NCBI RefSeq assembly: GCF_029256985.1
Contig: NZ_JARIDQ010000041.1
Location: 1-64,000 of the forward strand
Direction of reading: 5' to 3'
Length of the DNA: 64,000 nt
Source of the DNA: Otariodibacter sp.
GTDB lineage: Bacteria; Pseudomonadota; Gammaproteobacteria; Enterobacterales; Pasteurellaceae
Shown: in pieces, positions 37,895 to 47,840 of the stretch
Layout of the letters: each line of letters opens with the position of its first letter
Position numbering within the stretch: position 1 is the stretch's first letter
Made by a program: the position numbers and the translations under genes
The notes under the pieces: model-generated
What the model was told of the DNA's origin: nothing
Seen by the model: only the letters and a program-made list of their open reading frames with translations
Databases searched by the model: none

Positions 37895-37922
37895 AAAATG
37901 GGGCTTATGCCCCATTTTTTAT
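37895..37922 (+). terminator. rho-independent terminator of the rpoBC unit
   Basis: AAATGGGGC and GCCCCATTT form a 9-base-pair stem with a 4-base loop, followed by TTTATTT. It lies about 35 bases after the rpoC stop and before the convergent tldD. Confidence 0.9.
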
Positions 37923-37947
37923 TTATAGGCTGTAATAAATTAAAAAA

Positions 37948-39393
37948 CTACCCTCTTCCACCCACGGTAATTTTATCAAGTTTTACTGTAGGTTGTCCTA
38001 CTCCAACTGGTACACTTTGTCCTTCTTTTCCACAAGTTCCAATACCGAGATCAAGTTCCATTTTTTTACCAACCATAGAGACTTGTTGCATTGCTTCAAT
38101 ACCACTACCGATTAATGTTGCACCTGTTACTGGCTTGGTTATTTTGCCTTTTTCAATCAAATAGGCTTCTGCTGTTGAGAAAACGAATTTACCAGAAGTA
38201 ATATCAACTTGTCCTCCACTAAAATGTGGTGCATATAAGCCAAAATCTACTGACTCAATCATTGCCTCAAATTCATCATTACCTTCTTGTAAGTAAGTAT
38301 TTGTCATTCTTGGCATTGGTAAGTGCGCATAAGATTCTCGACGTCCATTCCCTGTTGGAGCAACCCCCATTAAACGTGCATTGAGCTTGTCTTGCATATA
38401 GCCTTTCAAAATACCATTTTCAATTAAGGTATTTTTTTGAGAAGCCACACCTTCATCGTCCACAGTAATAGAACCACGTAAATTAGCTAAAGTGCCATCA
38501 TCAACAATAGTACAAAGTGGAGAAGTGACTTGTTGCCCAATTTTACCTGTAAACAGTGAAGATTCTTTACGATTGAAATCACCCTCTAAACCGTGACCAA
38601 CGGCTTCGTGCAGTAAAATTCCTGGCCATCCTGCACCAAGCACAATCGGCATTGTGCCTGCAGGCGCAGCCACTGCTCCTAAATTAACAAGGGCTTGGCG
38701 TACGGCTTCTTTTGCTAAATGTATTGCTCGACTATCGCCTGAGATGTGAGGTGCTAAAAACCAATCTAAACCAAATCGACCACCCGCTCCCGCACTACCA
38801 CGTTCACGTTTTCCATCTTTTTCTACTAATACAGAAATAGATAAACGAACTAACGGGCGAATATCCGCCGCTAAAGTACCATCGGTCGCACTCACTAAAA
38901 TTTCTTCGTAGATTGCTGATAAATTAGCATTAACTTGAATCACTCGTGGATCTTCCGCTCTCGCCACTTTATCGACCAAATGAAGTAACTCAACTTTTTG
39001 TTCACGGCTTAAAGTATCTAGTGGATTAACTGATGCATAACGTTGAATTGCTTTCGTTTCGACAAAAGGATGAATAGCTAATTTACCAGAATCTTGGGTA
39101 ATACTACGGGCTGCTATTGCACATTGCTCCAGTTGAGCAAGTGAAATCTGATCCGCATAAGCAAAACCTGTCTTTTCGCCTGAAACTGCACGAACACCCA
39201 CTCCACGATCGATATAAAATCCACCTTCTTTGATAATGCTATCTTCTAACGACCAACTTTCATCTTGGCTGAATTGAAAATAAAGATCAGCATAATCAAT
39301 ATTACGCATTGAAAAATGATCAAGAGTATTGGATAAATCCGATAATTGTAATCCACTTGGTAAAAGTAAACTACTTGAAACTTTATTTAACAT
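37948..39393 (-). CDS. tldD: metalloprotease TldD
   Basis: Subunit of the TldD/TldE zinc protease that trims peptides such as microcin B17 precursors and degrades CcdA in E. coli. The zinc motif [11 protein letters not shown] is near residue 260, with the conserved [17 protein letters not shown] and [18 protein letters not shown]-like segment downstream. The track start (39465, 505 residues) adds 24 residues without family similarity. ATG 39393 has AAGAGA upstream and gives 481 residues, equal to E. coli TldD. Confidence 0.95.
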   Translation of the reverse strand: MLNKVSSSLLLPSGLQLSDLSNTLDHFSMRNIDYADLYFQFSQDESWSLEDSIIKEGGFYIDRGVGVRAVSGEKTGFAYADQISLAQLEQCAIAARSITQDSGKLAIHPFVETKAIQRYASVNPLDTLSREQKVELLHLVDKVARAEDPRVIQVNANLSAIYEEILVSATDGTLAADIRPLVRLSISVLVEKDGKRERGSAGAGGRFGLDWFLAPHISGDSRAIHLAKEAVRQALVNLGAVAAPAGTMPIVLGAGWPGILLHEAVGHGLEGDFNRKESSLFTGKIGQQVTSPLCTIVDDGTLANLRGSITVDDEGVASQKNTLIENGILKGYMQDKLNARLMGVAPTGNGRRESYAHLPMPRMTNTYLQEGNDEFEAMIESVDFGLYAPHFSGGQVDITSGKFVFSTAEAYLIEKGKITKPVTGATLIGSGIEAMQQVSMVGKKMELDLGIGTCGKEGQSVPVGVGQPTVKLDKITVGGRG

Positions 39394-39408
39394 ATTGATT
39401 CTCTTAAA

Positions 39409-39433
39409 AATAAAACTGCTCAAAAGAGCAGTT
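39409..39433 (-). terminator. terminator-like hairpin between lysA and tldD
   Basis: On the minus strand AACTGCTC-TTTT-GAGCAGTT is followed by TTATTTTT. It fits a terminator for lysA. It ends only about 20 bases before the tldD start, so it could also attenuate tldD. Confidence 0.6.
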
Positions 39434-39490
39434 ACAAGCGGTAAGATGACTCTCTTTTTTTGCAAAAAATTAGGATAAACTCACCGCTTA
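39434..39490. repeat. inverted uptake-sequence pair after lysA
   Basis: ACAAGCGGTAAG and the inverted ACCGCTTA flank a segment with its own TTTTTTGCAAAAAA palindrome. It directly follows the lysA stop. Confidence 0.6.
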
Positions 39491-39510
39491 CGATATAAAT
39501 ATAATTTTGA

Positions 39511-40767
39511 TTACGATTTGGGTAATAGTCGTTCTAATCGCCATAAATCAGAAAAATCAGCACGTACTTTAATTAAATGTACTTGGTTTCCATCCACTAA
39601 AATTTCCACTGCTTGTGGGCGAGAATTATAGGTGGAGGACATTGTCGACCCATAAGCACCCGCAGAACGTACTGCGATTAAATCGCCTTGGGCAATAGCT
39701 AATTGGCGTTGCTTACCTAAAAAATCAGAGGTTTCGCAAATAGGGCCAACTACATCATAGATATTTTCTTCCCTTACAAGCGCTCGGTTTACTTCGATAA
39801 TTTGCATATAAGCTTCGTATAAAGCAGGACGAATCATATCGTTCATCCCTGTATCGACTATGGCAAAATTACGATCTTCATTTTGTTTTAAGTATTCAAC
39901 TTTAGTGACCAAAATGCCAGCATTAGCGGTAATGGCTCGACCTGGTTCTAAAATAATTTCGAGTTGTGGATAATCCTTAAATTTATTTAGTAATGCTGAA
40001 ACATACTCGCTTGGATGAGGTGGTTGCTCTGTATGATAAGGCACACCTAATCCGCCACCTAAATCTAGGTGATGCAAAGTAATTCCATCTTGTTGCAGCT
40101 GCTCCATTAAGACTAATAGGCGATCTGTCGCATCCAAAAATGGTTGTAATTCGGTTAGCTGAGAACCTATGTGGCAATCCATTCCAACAATTTGAATGTG
40201 TGGTAACAGTTTTGCAAGCTGATAAACTTCTCTCGCTTGATTCACACTAATTCCGAATTTATTTTCTTTTAATCCCGTTGAGATATAAGGGTGAGTTTTA
40301 GCATCTACATCAGGGTTCACTCGCAATGAAATCGGGGCAGTTTTGCCAAGTTTTTCTGCAACTTGATTAATCTGTTCTAATTCAGGAATTGATTCCACAT
40401 TAAAGCAACGAATGCCCACCTCTAAAGCCCGTTCAATTTCTGTATAAGATTTTGCAACACCAGAAAATACGATTTTACTTGGTTGGCCACCTGCTACTAA
40501 CACTCGCTCAAGTTCGCCTTGTGAAACAATATCAAAGCCAGAACCTAATTGAGCCATTAGATTTAAAATAGCGATATTCGAATTCGATTTGACCGCAAAG
40601 CAAATTAAATGAGGATGATCTCCAAAAGCCTTATCAAAGGCATGCCAATGACGTTCTAATGTTGCTTTAGAATAGATATAAGCAGGGGTTCCAAATTCAG
40701 ATACGATATCCTCTACAGGCACACCCTCGACTAATAATTGCTGATTTGTATAATTAAAATAATCCAT
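39511..40767 (-). CDS. lysA: diaminopimelate decarboxylase
   Basis: PLP enzyme that converts meso-diaminopimelate to L-lysine, the last step of lysine synthesis. The 418 residues have the PLP lysine in FAVKSNSN (K60), the glycine-rich phosphate site LDLGGGLGVPY, EPGRAITANAG, and GPICETSDFLG with the cysteine that reaches the neighbouring active site. It follows lptM by 45 bases, the common enterobacterial lptM/lysA-dapF type neighbourhood. Confidence 0.97.
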   Translation of the reverse strand: MDYFNYTNQQLLVEGVPVEDIVSEFGTPAYIYSKATLERHWHAFDKAFGDHPHLICFAVKSNSNIAILNLMAQLGSGFDIVSQGELERVLVAGGQPSKIVFSGVAKSYTEIERALEVGIRCFNVESIPELEQINQVAEKLGKTAPISLRVNPDVDAKTHPYISTGLKENKFGISVNQAREVYQLAKLLPHIQIVGMDCHIGSQLTELQPFLDATDRLLVLMEQLQQDGITLHHLDLGGGLGVPYHTEQPPHPSEYVSALLNKFKDYPQLEIILEPGRAITANAGILVTKVEYLKQNEDRNFAIVDTGMNDMIRPALYEAYMQIIEVNRALVREENIYDVVGPICETSDFLGKQRQLAIAQGDLIAVRSAGAYGSTMSSTYNSRPQAVEILVDGNQVHLIKVRADFSDLWRLERLLPKS

Positions 40768-40812
40768 AATTAATCCGAGAGAAAATGCAAAAGATTAAAA
40801 AAATCTAACCGC

Positions 40813-40929
40813 TTATTGCGATTCATTTTGAGTTTCTGATGGTTGTTCTGGGAAATAAAGCGGACCTTTTACACCACAAGCAGTGAGCATAAAACTAGTT
40901 AAAATAGCCACTAAGAAAAATTTTTTCAT
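40813..40929 (-). CDS. lptM: LptM (YifL)-type small lipoprotein
   Basis: A 38-residue ORF, too short for the track. It starts MKKFFLVAILTSF, has a lipobox LTAC with Cys18, then GVKGPLYFP, the hallmark of LptM, and a short polar tail. In E. coli LptM binds the LptD-LptE translocon in the outer membrane and helps LptD fold with correct disulfides. GGAG lies 7 bases before the ATG, and a good promoter is at 40956-40984. It precedes lysA in one probable transcript. The tail is much shorter than in E. coli. Confidence 0.85.
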   Translation of the reverse strand: MKKFFLVAILTSFMLTACGVKGPLYFPEQPSETQNESQ

Positions 40930-40955
40930 ATTATCTCCAGTTTACTTTTTTAGTG

Positions 40956-40984
40956 ATTGTACAGAAGAAGATTAGAGTGAGCAA
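40956..40984 (-). promoter_or_regulatory. promoter of lptM-lysA
   Basis: The minus strand has TTGCTC (40984-40979), a 17-base spacer and TACAAT (40961-40956), 27 bases before the lptM start. Confidence 0.6.
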
Positions 40985-41026
40985 AAGAAAAGTTATATAA
41001 AAGCATACTAGATAGAATGAGAATTC

Positions 41027-41209
41027 TTATTCATCTTCTTTTTGTTTAAATTGTTGCATCAAATAACGAATCTGAGCATTATTTTTCTTGAATGATCGGC
41101 AATAAGGGCAAAATAAAGTATGAATAGTGATTGCATATCGCTGTCTCAATACCAATTTTTGTTCATTACTTAATGAAACTAATTGAGTAATTTCTTTACA
41201 TTTTTTCAT
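41027..41209 (-). CDS. small zinc-type (ZAS/zf-HC2-like) anti-sigma factor candidate
   Basis: A 60-residue cytoplasmic protein without a membrane segment. It contains C4 and the H30-x3-C34-x2-C37 pattern (HTLFCPYC) of zinc anti-sigma domains. Its ATG overlaps the sigma gene stop (TAATG), so the two are translationally coupled. H. influenzae has a similar short gene after its ECF sigma gene, from memory. Zinc anti-sigma factors often release sigma on thiol oxidation; that mode is inferred here, not shown. Confidence 0.7.
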   Translation of the reverse strand: MKKCKEITQLVSLSNEQKLVLRQRYAITIHTLFCPYCRSFKKNNAQIRYLMQQFKQKEDE

Positions 41210-41793
41210 TATTTTCCCTCAAACCAATTTTTTGATAAGCACGATTGTAATTGTAATCTTGCTCGATAAAGAATTACATGTAGATTAGATGTAGAAATGT
41301 CACATTCTTGACAAATTTCTTTACTATCCATCTCTAAGTATTCTCTCATCATAAAAATTCGTCCTTGATGAGTCGGTAATACCATTAGACAAGTTTCAAA
41401 CACAGTCCAAAATTGTTTTTTATAGACACTACTTTGAATATTTTTCCATTCGTTTGGTTCATGATAACTTAGATTCCAATGATCTTTTTCATCAAAAAAA
41501 GCATTTGTATCATCATCTTGATCTATATCTGATACGGTTATTGTACGACTTTTATAACGGATCAAATCAATAATTTTATTTTTCAAAATAGTAAAAATCC
41601 ATGTCTTAAACGCTGCACCTCCTTTAAAACTATTGATATTTTTATAAGCACTTAAAAATGCCTCTTGTACAACATCTTCAGCAAGATCAACATCTTTAAG
41701 TTGTAAAATAGCAAACTTAAGCATTTGGCTTCGAATATCTTCCAATTTTTCTGCCGAAATATTACTCAAACTATTTGTGTTTTCTGTTTGCAT
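41209..41793 (-). CDS. ECF-family RNA polymerase sigma factor
   Basis: Sigma-70 family group 4 factor of 194 residues. Region 2 is in DLAEDVVQEAFLSAYKNINSF and TWIFTILKNKIIDLIR. Region 4, with the helix-turn-helix, is in ICQECDISTSNLHVILYRARLQL. No other regions are present, as expected of ECF factors. It is co-translated with the zinc anti-sigma candidate and diverges from msrPQ across 93 bases. An ECF-like promoter faces msrP, so methionine sulfoxide repair is the likely regulon. It resembles the H. influenzae HI1459 group, from memory. Confidence 0.88.
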   Translation of the reverse strand: MQTENTNSLSNISAEKLEDIRSQMLKFAILQLKDVDLAEDVVQEAFLSAYKNINSFKGGAAFKTWIFTILKNKIIDLIRYKSRTITVSDIDQDDDTNAFFDEKDHWNLSYHEPNEWKNIQSSVYKKQFWTVFETCLMVLPTHQGRIFMMREYLEMDSKEICQECDISTSNLHVILYRARLQLQSCLSKNWFEGK

Positions 41794-41822
41794 ATATAAC
41801 TTGTCTTTTTTTAAAAAAAATC

Positions 41823-41851
41823 TGTAAGATTTTTTATATTTGGCCGTCTAA
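41823..41851 (+). promoter_or_regulatory. ECF-type promoter candidate of msrPQ
   Basis: TGTAAG (41823-41828), a 16-base spacer and CGTCTAA (41845-41851). CGTC-type -10 elements with a TGTAA/TGAAC-like -35 are typical of ECF promoters and unlike the housekeeping hexamers seen elsewhere. It ends 35 bases before the msrP ATG. Confidence 0.55.
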
Positions 41852-41886
41852 TGTAATGATAATACCCTAAAAAAAGGATAAGAACG

Positions 41887-42840
41887 ATGAGAAAATTAAC
41901 TGAAAATGATGTAACACCTGAAAATATTTTTTACCAAAGACGTAAAATTATTACAGCTCTAGGATTAGGTGCCGTATCGCTTGCTTTCCCCAAAACAACC
42001 TTTGCCACAGAAGAAAAAGTATTAGCAAATCTTAATTTTAAAAAAGATAAATCAAGTGATCTTATCCTAACTCCAGAAAATAAAGTTACTGGCTATAATA
42101 ATTTCTATGAATTTGGGGTAGAAAAAGGATCGCCTGCACAATACGCAAAAGATTTTAAGGTCGATCCTTGGCAATTAGAAATAGGAGGAGAAGTTGAAAA
42201 TCCATTTACTTTAGATTATGACCAACTTTTTACCCAATTCCCCCTTGAAGAAAGAATATATCGTTTCCGTTGTGTTGAAGCTTGGGCGATGGTTATTCCA
42301 TGGATTGGTTTCGAACTCAATAAATTAATCGCTAAAGCAAAGCCTACTAGCCGTGCAAAATATGTGGTATTTCATACCTTACACGATCCGGAACAAATGC
42401 CGGGACAGAAAAATCATTTCTTTGGTGGAGGAATTGAATACCCTTACGTTGAAGGGCTTACTATCGCAGAGGCAATGAATCCATTAACGCTTATGTCCGT
42501 AGGGCTTTATGGTAAAGCATTACCGCCACAAAATGGCGCCCCAATTCGACTTGTTGTACCGTGGAAATATGGATTTAAAAGTATTAAATCTATTGTAAAA
42601 ATTACTTTATCAGAAACTCGACCTCGTACTACTTGGGAAAAACTCGCTCCTCAAGAATATGGTTTTTATGCCAATGTGAATCCTAATGTCGATCATCCTC
42701 GTTGGTCACAAGCATCAGAACGAGTTATTGGTGCAGGTGGATTATTAAGTGTAAAACGTCAGCCGACTTTAATGTTTAATGGCTATGAACAAGAAGTTGC
42801 TCACCTTTATAAAGATTTAGATTTGAAGGTAAATTATTAA
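41887..42840 (+). CDS. msrP: protein-methionine-sulfoxide reductase, molybdopterin catalytic subunit
   Basis: Periplasmic enzyme that reduces methionine sulfoxide in proteins damaged by oxidants such as hypochlorite. The N-terminus has a twin-arginine signal ([12 protein letters not shown]18-R19) ending near TFAT. The molybdenum-ligating cysteine is C129 in [11 protein letters not shown], followed by [30 protein letters not shown] is the usual C-terminal core. 317 residues, near the usual length. Its stop overlaps the msrQ start. Confidence 0.96.
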   Translation: MRKLTENDVTPENIFYQRRKIITALGLGAVSLAFPKTTFATEEKVLANLNFKKDKSSDLILTPENKVTGYNNFYEFGVEKGSPAQYAKDFKVDPWQLEIGGEVENPFTLDYDQLFTQFPLEERIYRFRCVEAWAMVIPWIGFELNKLIAKAKPTSRAKYVVFHTLHDPEQMPGQKNHFFGGGIEYPYVEGLTIAEAMNPLTLMSVGLYGKALPPQNGAPIRLVVPWKYGFKSIKSIVKITLSETRPRTTWEKLAPQEYGFYANVNPNVDHPRWSQASERVIGAGGLLSVKRQPTLMFNGYEQEVAHLYKDLDLKVNY

Positions 42841-43436
42841 TGCTGACGAAACTAAGAATATTCATCCATTTGGGTTGTATATTGCCTTTAATATGGCTCA
42901 TTAGCGTATTATGGATAGGAGATGAAACTACCTTTGGCGCAGATCCCATAAAAGAAATAGAACATTTTTTAGGTTATACCGCCATTATTATTTTTTGTAT
43001 TATGTTCCTCTTGGGGATCATACTACAAATTCTTAAAAAGAATCAGTATCAAATTTTACGAAGACCTTTAGGTCTATGGGCTTTTGCTTGGGCAGTATTG
43101 CATGTCGCCAGTTATTTATTTTTAGAACTAGGATTGGATATATCACTATTTTTTAGTGAAGTAATTAGTCGTCCTTATTTAATATTGGGTACAATCGCGT
43201 TTGCTATTCTATTTATTATGTCAGTAACTTCTTTACCTTATATTAAAAAATTACTAGCTCAATATTGGTTTAAAGTTCATCAACTTGCATATATAGCTAT
43301 TGGTGCTGCAGGTATTCATTACTATTTATCTGTTAAGGGAGTAACTTTAGCCCCAATCTTAATTGGTATAACAATTGCATTTATTGTTTTATGGAAATAT
43401 TTTGGTAATAAAATAATTTACTATAATAAAAAATAA
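42840..43436 (+). CDS. msrQ: haem-binding membrane subunit MsrQ
   Basis: Inner-membrane cytochrome b-type protein that passes electrons from the quinone pool to MsrP. The 198 residues form about six helices with conserved histidines in RIFIHLGC, AWAVLHVASY and FKVHQLAYIAIGAAGIHYY, probable haem ligands. RRPLGLWAFAW is a family motif. The ATG shares one base with the msrP stop (TAATG), so expression is coupled. Confidence 0.95.
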   Translation: MLTKLRIFIHLGCILPLIWLISVLWIGDETTFGADPIKEIEHFLGYTAIIIFCIMFLLGIILQILKKNQYQILRRPLGLWAFAWAVLHVASYLFLELGLDISLFFSEVISRPYLILGTIAFAILFIMSVTSLPYIKKLLAQYWFKVHQLAYIAIGAAGIHYYLSVKGVTLAPILIGITIAFIVLWKYFGNKIIYYNKK

Positions 43437-43458
43437 TTATTTTTAGCTATAAATTAAG

Positions 43459-43484
43459 AAAGGCTTGGAAAATTCCAAGCCTTT
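43459..43484. terminator. bidirectional terminator between msrQ and rplS
   Basis: AAAGGCTTGGAA and TTCCAAGCCTTT form a 12-base-pair perfect arm pair between the convergent genes. The U tract on either side is short. Confidence 0.7.
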
Positions 43485-43505
43485 AACATATTACCTAAAT
43501 GCAAA

Positions 43506-43856
43506 TTAATTGCCGAGACGCTCTTTAATACGTGCAGATTTACCTGAACGCTCACGTAAGTAGTAAAGTTTAGCTTTACGTACCGCACCTTTACGTTTAA
43601 CAGCAATACTGTCAATAACAGGTGAGTGAGTTTGGAATACACGCTCAACGCCTACGCCGTTTGAAACTTTACGTAAGGTAAATGCTGAGTGCAAGCCACG
43701 GTTACGAATTGCAATAACCACGCCTTCGAACGCTTGCAAACGTCTTTTACTACCTTCTACTACCCATACCTTAACTTCTAATGTGTCACCTGGACGGAAA
43801 CTTGGTATGTTCTGTTTTAACTGTTCTTGTTCAAGTTGTTTGATGATATTACTCAT
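43506..43856 (-). CDS. rplS: 50S ribosomal protein L19
   Basis: Sits at the 30S-50S interface. The 116 residues have the typical [30 protein letters not shown] start and [30 protein letters not shown] end. It is last of rpsP-rimM-trmD-rplS; trmD ends 12 bases upstream. Confidence 0.98.
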   Translation of the reverse strand: MSNIIKQLEQEQLKQNIPSFRPGDTLEVKVWVVEGSKRRLQAFEGVVIAIRNRGLHSAFTLRKVSNGVGVERVFQTHSPVIDSIAVKRKGAVRKAKLYYLRERSGKSARIKERLGN

Positions 43857-43868
43857 TTTAAAAACCTT

Positions 43869-44636
43869 CTATATCCTAGAATTAACTGATTTGTGTCGTT
43901 TTTTAACTTTTTCTAACAACACCCGTTGTTCGTCAGTCAGAGCTAGGCTATCCAATAGCTCAGGGCGTCTTAACCATGTTCTCTCAAGCGATTGTTCTAA
44001 TCGCCATTGACGAATATTCTCATGATGTCCAGACATCAGTACCGATGGTACAGGTATTCCATCTAACACTTCTGGGCGAGTATAGTGAGGACAATCTAAT
44101 AACCCTTCCGCAAAAGAATCCTCTAATGCAGAAGCTTGCTTACCTAATACTCCAGGAATAAATCTTGCAACTGCATCAATTAATGTCATTGCAGGCAATT
44201 CCCCACCCGTTAAAACATAATCCCCAATTGACCACTCCTCATCAACTTCAGATTGAATTAATCTTTCATCAATGCCTTCGTAACGTCCACATACCAAAAT
44301 CAGTTTCTGATTTGTAGCAAGTTCTTGTACGCCACCTTGATCCAATTTACGACCTTGTGGAGAAAGATAAATAACCTTTGCTTCCACACCATCTTCTTTA
44401 CAAGCGGTCAGTTTAGCTTCATGAATTGCATCACGAAGAGGCTGAACCATCATTAACATGCCTGGGCCACCACCATAAGGGCGATCATCAACTGTCTTAT
44501 GCTTATCATGAGTGAAATCTCTTGGATTCCAACATGACACTTGTAATAGATTATGCTTTACTGCTCTACCTGTAACCCCGAATTCGGTAATTGCTTTAAA
44601 CATCTCGGGGAAGAGTGAAATGATACCAATCCACAT
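43869..44636 (-). CDS. trmD: tRNA (guanine-37-N1)-methyltransferase
   Basis: Essential SPOUT methyltransferase that makes m1G37 and prevents frameshifts. The 255 residues contain [12 protein letters not shown] at the start and the trefoil-knot SAM site [13 protein letters not shown], then [17 protein letters not shown]. The target-binding [21 protein letters not shown] follows. Slightly longer than E. coli TrmD. A full uptake sequence (44400-44410) lies inside the coding region. Confidence 0.98.
   Translation of the reverse strand: MWIGIISLFPEMFKAITEFGVTGRAVKHNLLQVSCWNPRDFTHDKHKTVDDRPYGGGPGMLMMVQPLRDAIHEAKLTACKEDGVEAKVIYLSPQGRKLDQGGVQELATNQKLILVCGRYEGIDERLIQSEVDEEWSIGDYVLTGGELPAMTLIDAVARFIPGVLGKQASALEDSFAEGLLDCPHYTRPEVLDGIPVPSVLMSGHHENIRQWRLEQSLERTWLRRPELLDSLALTDEQRVLLEKVKKRHKSVNSRI
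44400..44410 (+). repeat. DNA uptake sequence inside trmD
   Basis: ACAAGCGGTCA followed by GTTT; a full-length core of the Apl-type sequence on the + strand, antisense to trmD. Confidence 0.75.
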
Positions 44637-44686
44637 ACTCTATTTTCTCTGAAATGCTACATCTAAAGCTAACCGCATACCTGAGG

Positions 44687-45211
44687 TTAGAAACCAGCGT
44701 CCCAATCCACTTCAATAATTTTAGTGGTGAGATCTACTCTTTTAACTACTTGTTCGTATAAGAACGGAATTAATCGTTCCTGTTTACCAAAAGCATCTTT
44801 ACTACTTGCTTGCACAACCAATACATCATTTGATCCTGTTTCCATCAATTCAGTTACTTTTCCCATATTATAGCCATCTAAAGTAACTACTTCGCACCCA
44901 ATTAAATCGTGCCAATAATAATCACCTTCTTCTAGCTCAGGAAAACAGCTTAAATCAACGCCAATTTCCATATTGGTTAATAGCTGAGCTGACTCACGGT
45001 CATCCGTTCCTACTAACTTAACAATCAAATCATTATTGTGATAACGCCAAGTTTCTAGTTTAATTTCTCGCCATTGCCCTTTTACATTCAAAAACCATGG
45101 CTGATAATCAAAAATACTTTCAGAATATTCTGTTGATGAATAAAGACGCAACCAGCCTCGGATTCCATAGGTCGATCCTAATTTTCCAACGACTTCAAAT
45201 TGCTTACTCAT
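44687..45211 (-). CDS. rimM: 16S rRNA processing protein RimM
   Basis: Assembly factor that binds S19 and helps mature the 30S head. The 174 residues have the N-terminal [19 protein letters not shown] domain and the PRC-barrel with [11 protein letters not shown] and NDVLVVQ, then [15 protein letters not shown]. It lies between rpsP and trmD, 27 bases after rpsP. Confidence 0.97.
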   Translation of the reverse strand: MSKQFEVVGKLGSTYGIRGWLRLYSSTEYSESIFDYQPWFLNVKGQWREIKLETWRYHNNDLIVKLVGTDDRESAQLLTNMEIGVDLSCFPELEEGDYYWHDLIGCEVVTLDGYNMGKVTELMETGSNDVLVVQASSKDAFGKQERLIPFLYEQVVKRVDLTTKIIEVDWDAGF

Positions 45212-45238
45212 AATTATTCACCCACAATAAAATAAAGA

Positions 45239-45487
45239 TTAAGCTGCTTGACGCGCTTCTTTAACTAAGGTAGCAACACGTACTGAAAGTGAAGCACCTT
45301 TAGCAACCCACTCATCAACTTTAGAAACATCTAAACGTAAACGTTCTGCTTTACCTGTTGCAATTGGGTTGAAAAAACCGATACGCTCAATGAAGCGACC
45401 ATCACGTGGTGAACGACTATCTGCTACCACGATTTGATAAAATGGGCGTTTTTTAGCTCCGCCACGAGTTAAACGAATGGTTACCAT
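45239..45487 (-). CDS. rpsP: 30S ribosomal protein S16
   Basis: Assembly protein of the 30S body. The 82 residues show [41 protein letters not shown], the strict S16 pattern. First gene of rpsP-rimM-trmD-rplS. The ffh gene usually upstream is not here; instead a promoter at 45582-45609 and the azoR gene precede it. Confidence 0.98.
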   Translation of the reverse strand: MVTIRLTRGGAKKRPFYQIVVADSRSPRDGRFIERIGFFNPIATGKAERLRLDVSKVDEWVAKGASLSVRVATLVKEARQAA

Positions 45488-45569
45488 AACCTTCCTCTAA
45501 TTTTGATAGTAAAAATAAAACTCTCGTTCGAGGTGAGAGTACGAAACTTGAACTCATAAAAAATAGAGA

Positions 45570-45579
45570 ACAAGCGGTC
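45570..45579 (+). repeat. DNA uptake sequence in the rpsP 5-prime region
   Basis: ACAAGCGGTC immediately next to the -10 of the rpsP promoter. Confidence 0.7.
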
Positions 45580-45581
45580 GG

Positions 45582-45609
45582 ATTATACTTATTTTAAATA
45601 AAAAAACAA
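45582..45609 (-). promoter_or_regulatory. promoter of the rpsP operon
   Basis: The minus strand has TTGTTT (45609-45604), a 16-base spacer and a perfect TATAAT (45587-45582). The -35 overlaps the azoR terminator. Confidence 0.6.
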
Positions 45610-45627
45610 GGAACATAAGTTCCTTGT
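45594..45627 (-). terminator. rho-independent terminator of azoR
   Basis: ACAAGGAAC and GTTCCTTGT form a 9-base-pair stem with a 4-base loop. On the minus strand it is followed by TTTTTTATT. Confidence 0.85.
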
Positions 45628-45657
45628 CAATATATAAAAACTATTTTCTAACAAAAA

Positions 45658-46290
<633 letters not shown>

Positions 46291-46339
46291 TTATCAAAAA
46301 AGAAATAAATAGAAATATTGTAAAAATAGTTTTTACTAT

Positions 46340-46379
46340 TAATAAATAATAAAGCCCGAAATTATTTCCGGGCTTTATT
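46340..46379 (-). terminator. terminator of the alpha operon
   Basis: AATAAAGCCCG and CGGGCTTTATT form an 11-base-pair stem with a 10-base loop, followed on the minus strand by ATTTATT. It lies 20 bases after the rplQ stop. Confidence 0.8.
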
Positions 46380-46398
46380 ACTTATTTACACTACACTA

Positions 46399-46782
46399 TT
46401 ACTCTTTAGTTGCTTCAGCATCTGCTGAGCGCTCAACTAGCTCAATATAAGCCATTGGAGCATTATCTCCTGAACGGAAACCACATTTCAAAATACGGGT
46501 ATATCCCCCAGTACGTTGAGAAAAACGTGGGCCTAATTCATTAAATAATTTAGCAACTGTATCTACGTTGCGTGTACGAGCAAAAGCTAAACGACGATTA
46601 GCTACGCTATCAACTTTTGCTAAAGTAATTAACGGCTCAACTACACGACGTAACTCTTTCGCTTTAGGCAAAGTCGTTTTGATAATCTCATGATTAACCA
46701 AAGAACTTGCCATATTACGAAACATCGCTTGGCGATGACTACTGTTACGGTTTAATTGACGTCCACTCTTACGATGGCGCAT
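46399..46782 (-). CDS. rplQ: 50S ribosomal protein L17
   Basis: Lies near the exit tunnel. The 127 residues begin [25 protein letters not shown] and contain [21 protein letters not shown]. Last gene of rpsM-rpsK-rpsD-rpoA-rplQ, 36 bases after rpoA. Confidence 0.98.
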   Translation of the reverse strand: MRHRKSGRQLNRNSSHRQAMFRNMASSLVNHEIIKTTLPKAKELRRVVEPLITLAKVDSVANRRLAFARTRNVDTVAKLFNELGPRFSQRTGGYTRILKCGFRSGDNAPMAYIELVERSADAEATKE

Positions 46783-46818
46783 AACCTTATTCCTTCTTAG
46801 AAAATCTAATACCTAAAA

Positions 46819-47808
46819 TTATTCTTCAGCAATACTTGCTGGAGGCCAATTTTCAAGGCGCATACCCAGTGATAAGCCACGAGAAGCTAAAACATCTTTA
46901 ATTTCAGTAAGTGACTTCTTACCTAAATTAGGTGTTTTTAATAATTCAACTTCTGTACGCTGTACTAAATCACCGATATAGTGAATTGTCTCTGCTTTCA
47001 AACAGTTAGCAGAACGAACTGTCAGCTCTAAATCATCGACTGGACGGAGAAGAATAGGATCAAACTCCGGTTTTTCTTCTTTTACTTCAGGCTGACGAAC
47101 ATCACGCAAATCAACGAATGCGGCAAGTTGTTCCGCTAAAATCGTTGCAGCACGACGGATGGCATCCTCTGGATCTAATGTTCCGTTGGTTTCCATATCA
47201 ATAATAAGCTTATCTAAGTCTGTACGTTGTTCGACACGAGCAGCTTCTACATTGTAAGCAATGCGATCCACTGGACTAAAACGTGCATCAACTAATAAGC
47301 GACCAATTGGACGATCATCGTCTTGTAAATGTACACGAGCAGAAGCTGGTACATATCCACGACCACGTTGCACTCGAATTCTCATACTAATCGTTGCATT
47401 TTTATCTGTCAAATGACAAATAACATGATCAGGATTCACAATTTCAACATCACCATCGTGCGTAATGTCTGCTGCAGTCACAGGGCCAATTCCAGATTTA
47501 GTTAGAGTCAAAATAATATCATCTTTATTTTGCACCTTTACCGCTAGACCTTTAAGGTTTAACAATACCTCAAGAATATCTTCTTGTACGCCTTCTTTAC
47601 TGCTGTATTCATGTAATACACCATCAATTTCTACTTCTGTAACTGCATAACCAGGCATAGACGAAAGTAAAATGCGACGAAGTGCGTTACCTAATGTGTG
47701 GCCAAAACCACGCTCTAACGGTTCTAAGGTCACTTTTGCGTGAGTAGAACTAATTTGTTCAATGTTCACTAAGTGTGGCTTTAAAAATTCTGTCACAGAA
47801 CCCTGCAT
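46819..47808 (-). CDS. rpoA: DNA-directed RNA polymerase alpha subunit
   Basis: Dimerises to start polymerase assembly; its C-terminal domain contacts activators and UP elements. The 329 residues equal E. coli. The N-terminal domain has [18 protein letters not shown]; the C-terminal domain has [23 protein letters not shown], where the arginine that binds UP-element DNA is present, then [28 protein letters not shown]. Confidence 0.99.
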   Translation of the reverse strand: MQGSVTEFLKPHLVNIEQISSTHAKVTLEPLERGFGHTLGNALRRILLSSMPGYAVTEVEIDGVLHEYSSKEGVQEDILEVLLNLKGLAVKVQNKDDIILTLTKSGIGPVTAADITHDGDVEIVNPDHVICHLTDKNATISMRIRVQRGRGYVPASARVHLQDDDRPIGRLLVDARFSPVDRIAYNVEAARVEQRTDLDKLIIDMETNGTLDPEDAIRRAATILAEQLAAFVDLRDVRQPEVKEEKPEFDPILLRPVDDLELTVRSANCLKAETIHYIGDLVQRTEVELLKTPNLGKKSLTEIKDVLASRGLSLGMRLENWPPASIAEE

Positions 47809-47840
47809 TTTATCCTCTCTTTGCTTTTAAGCACTACTTA

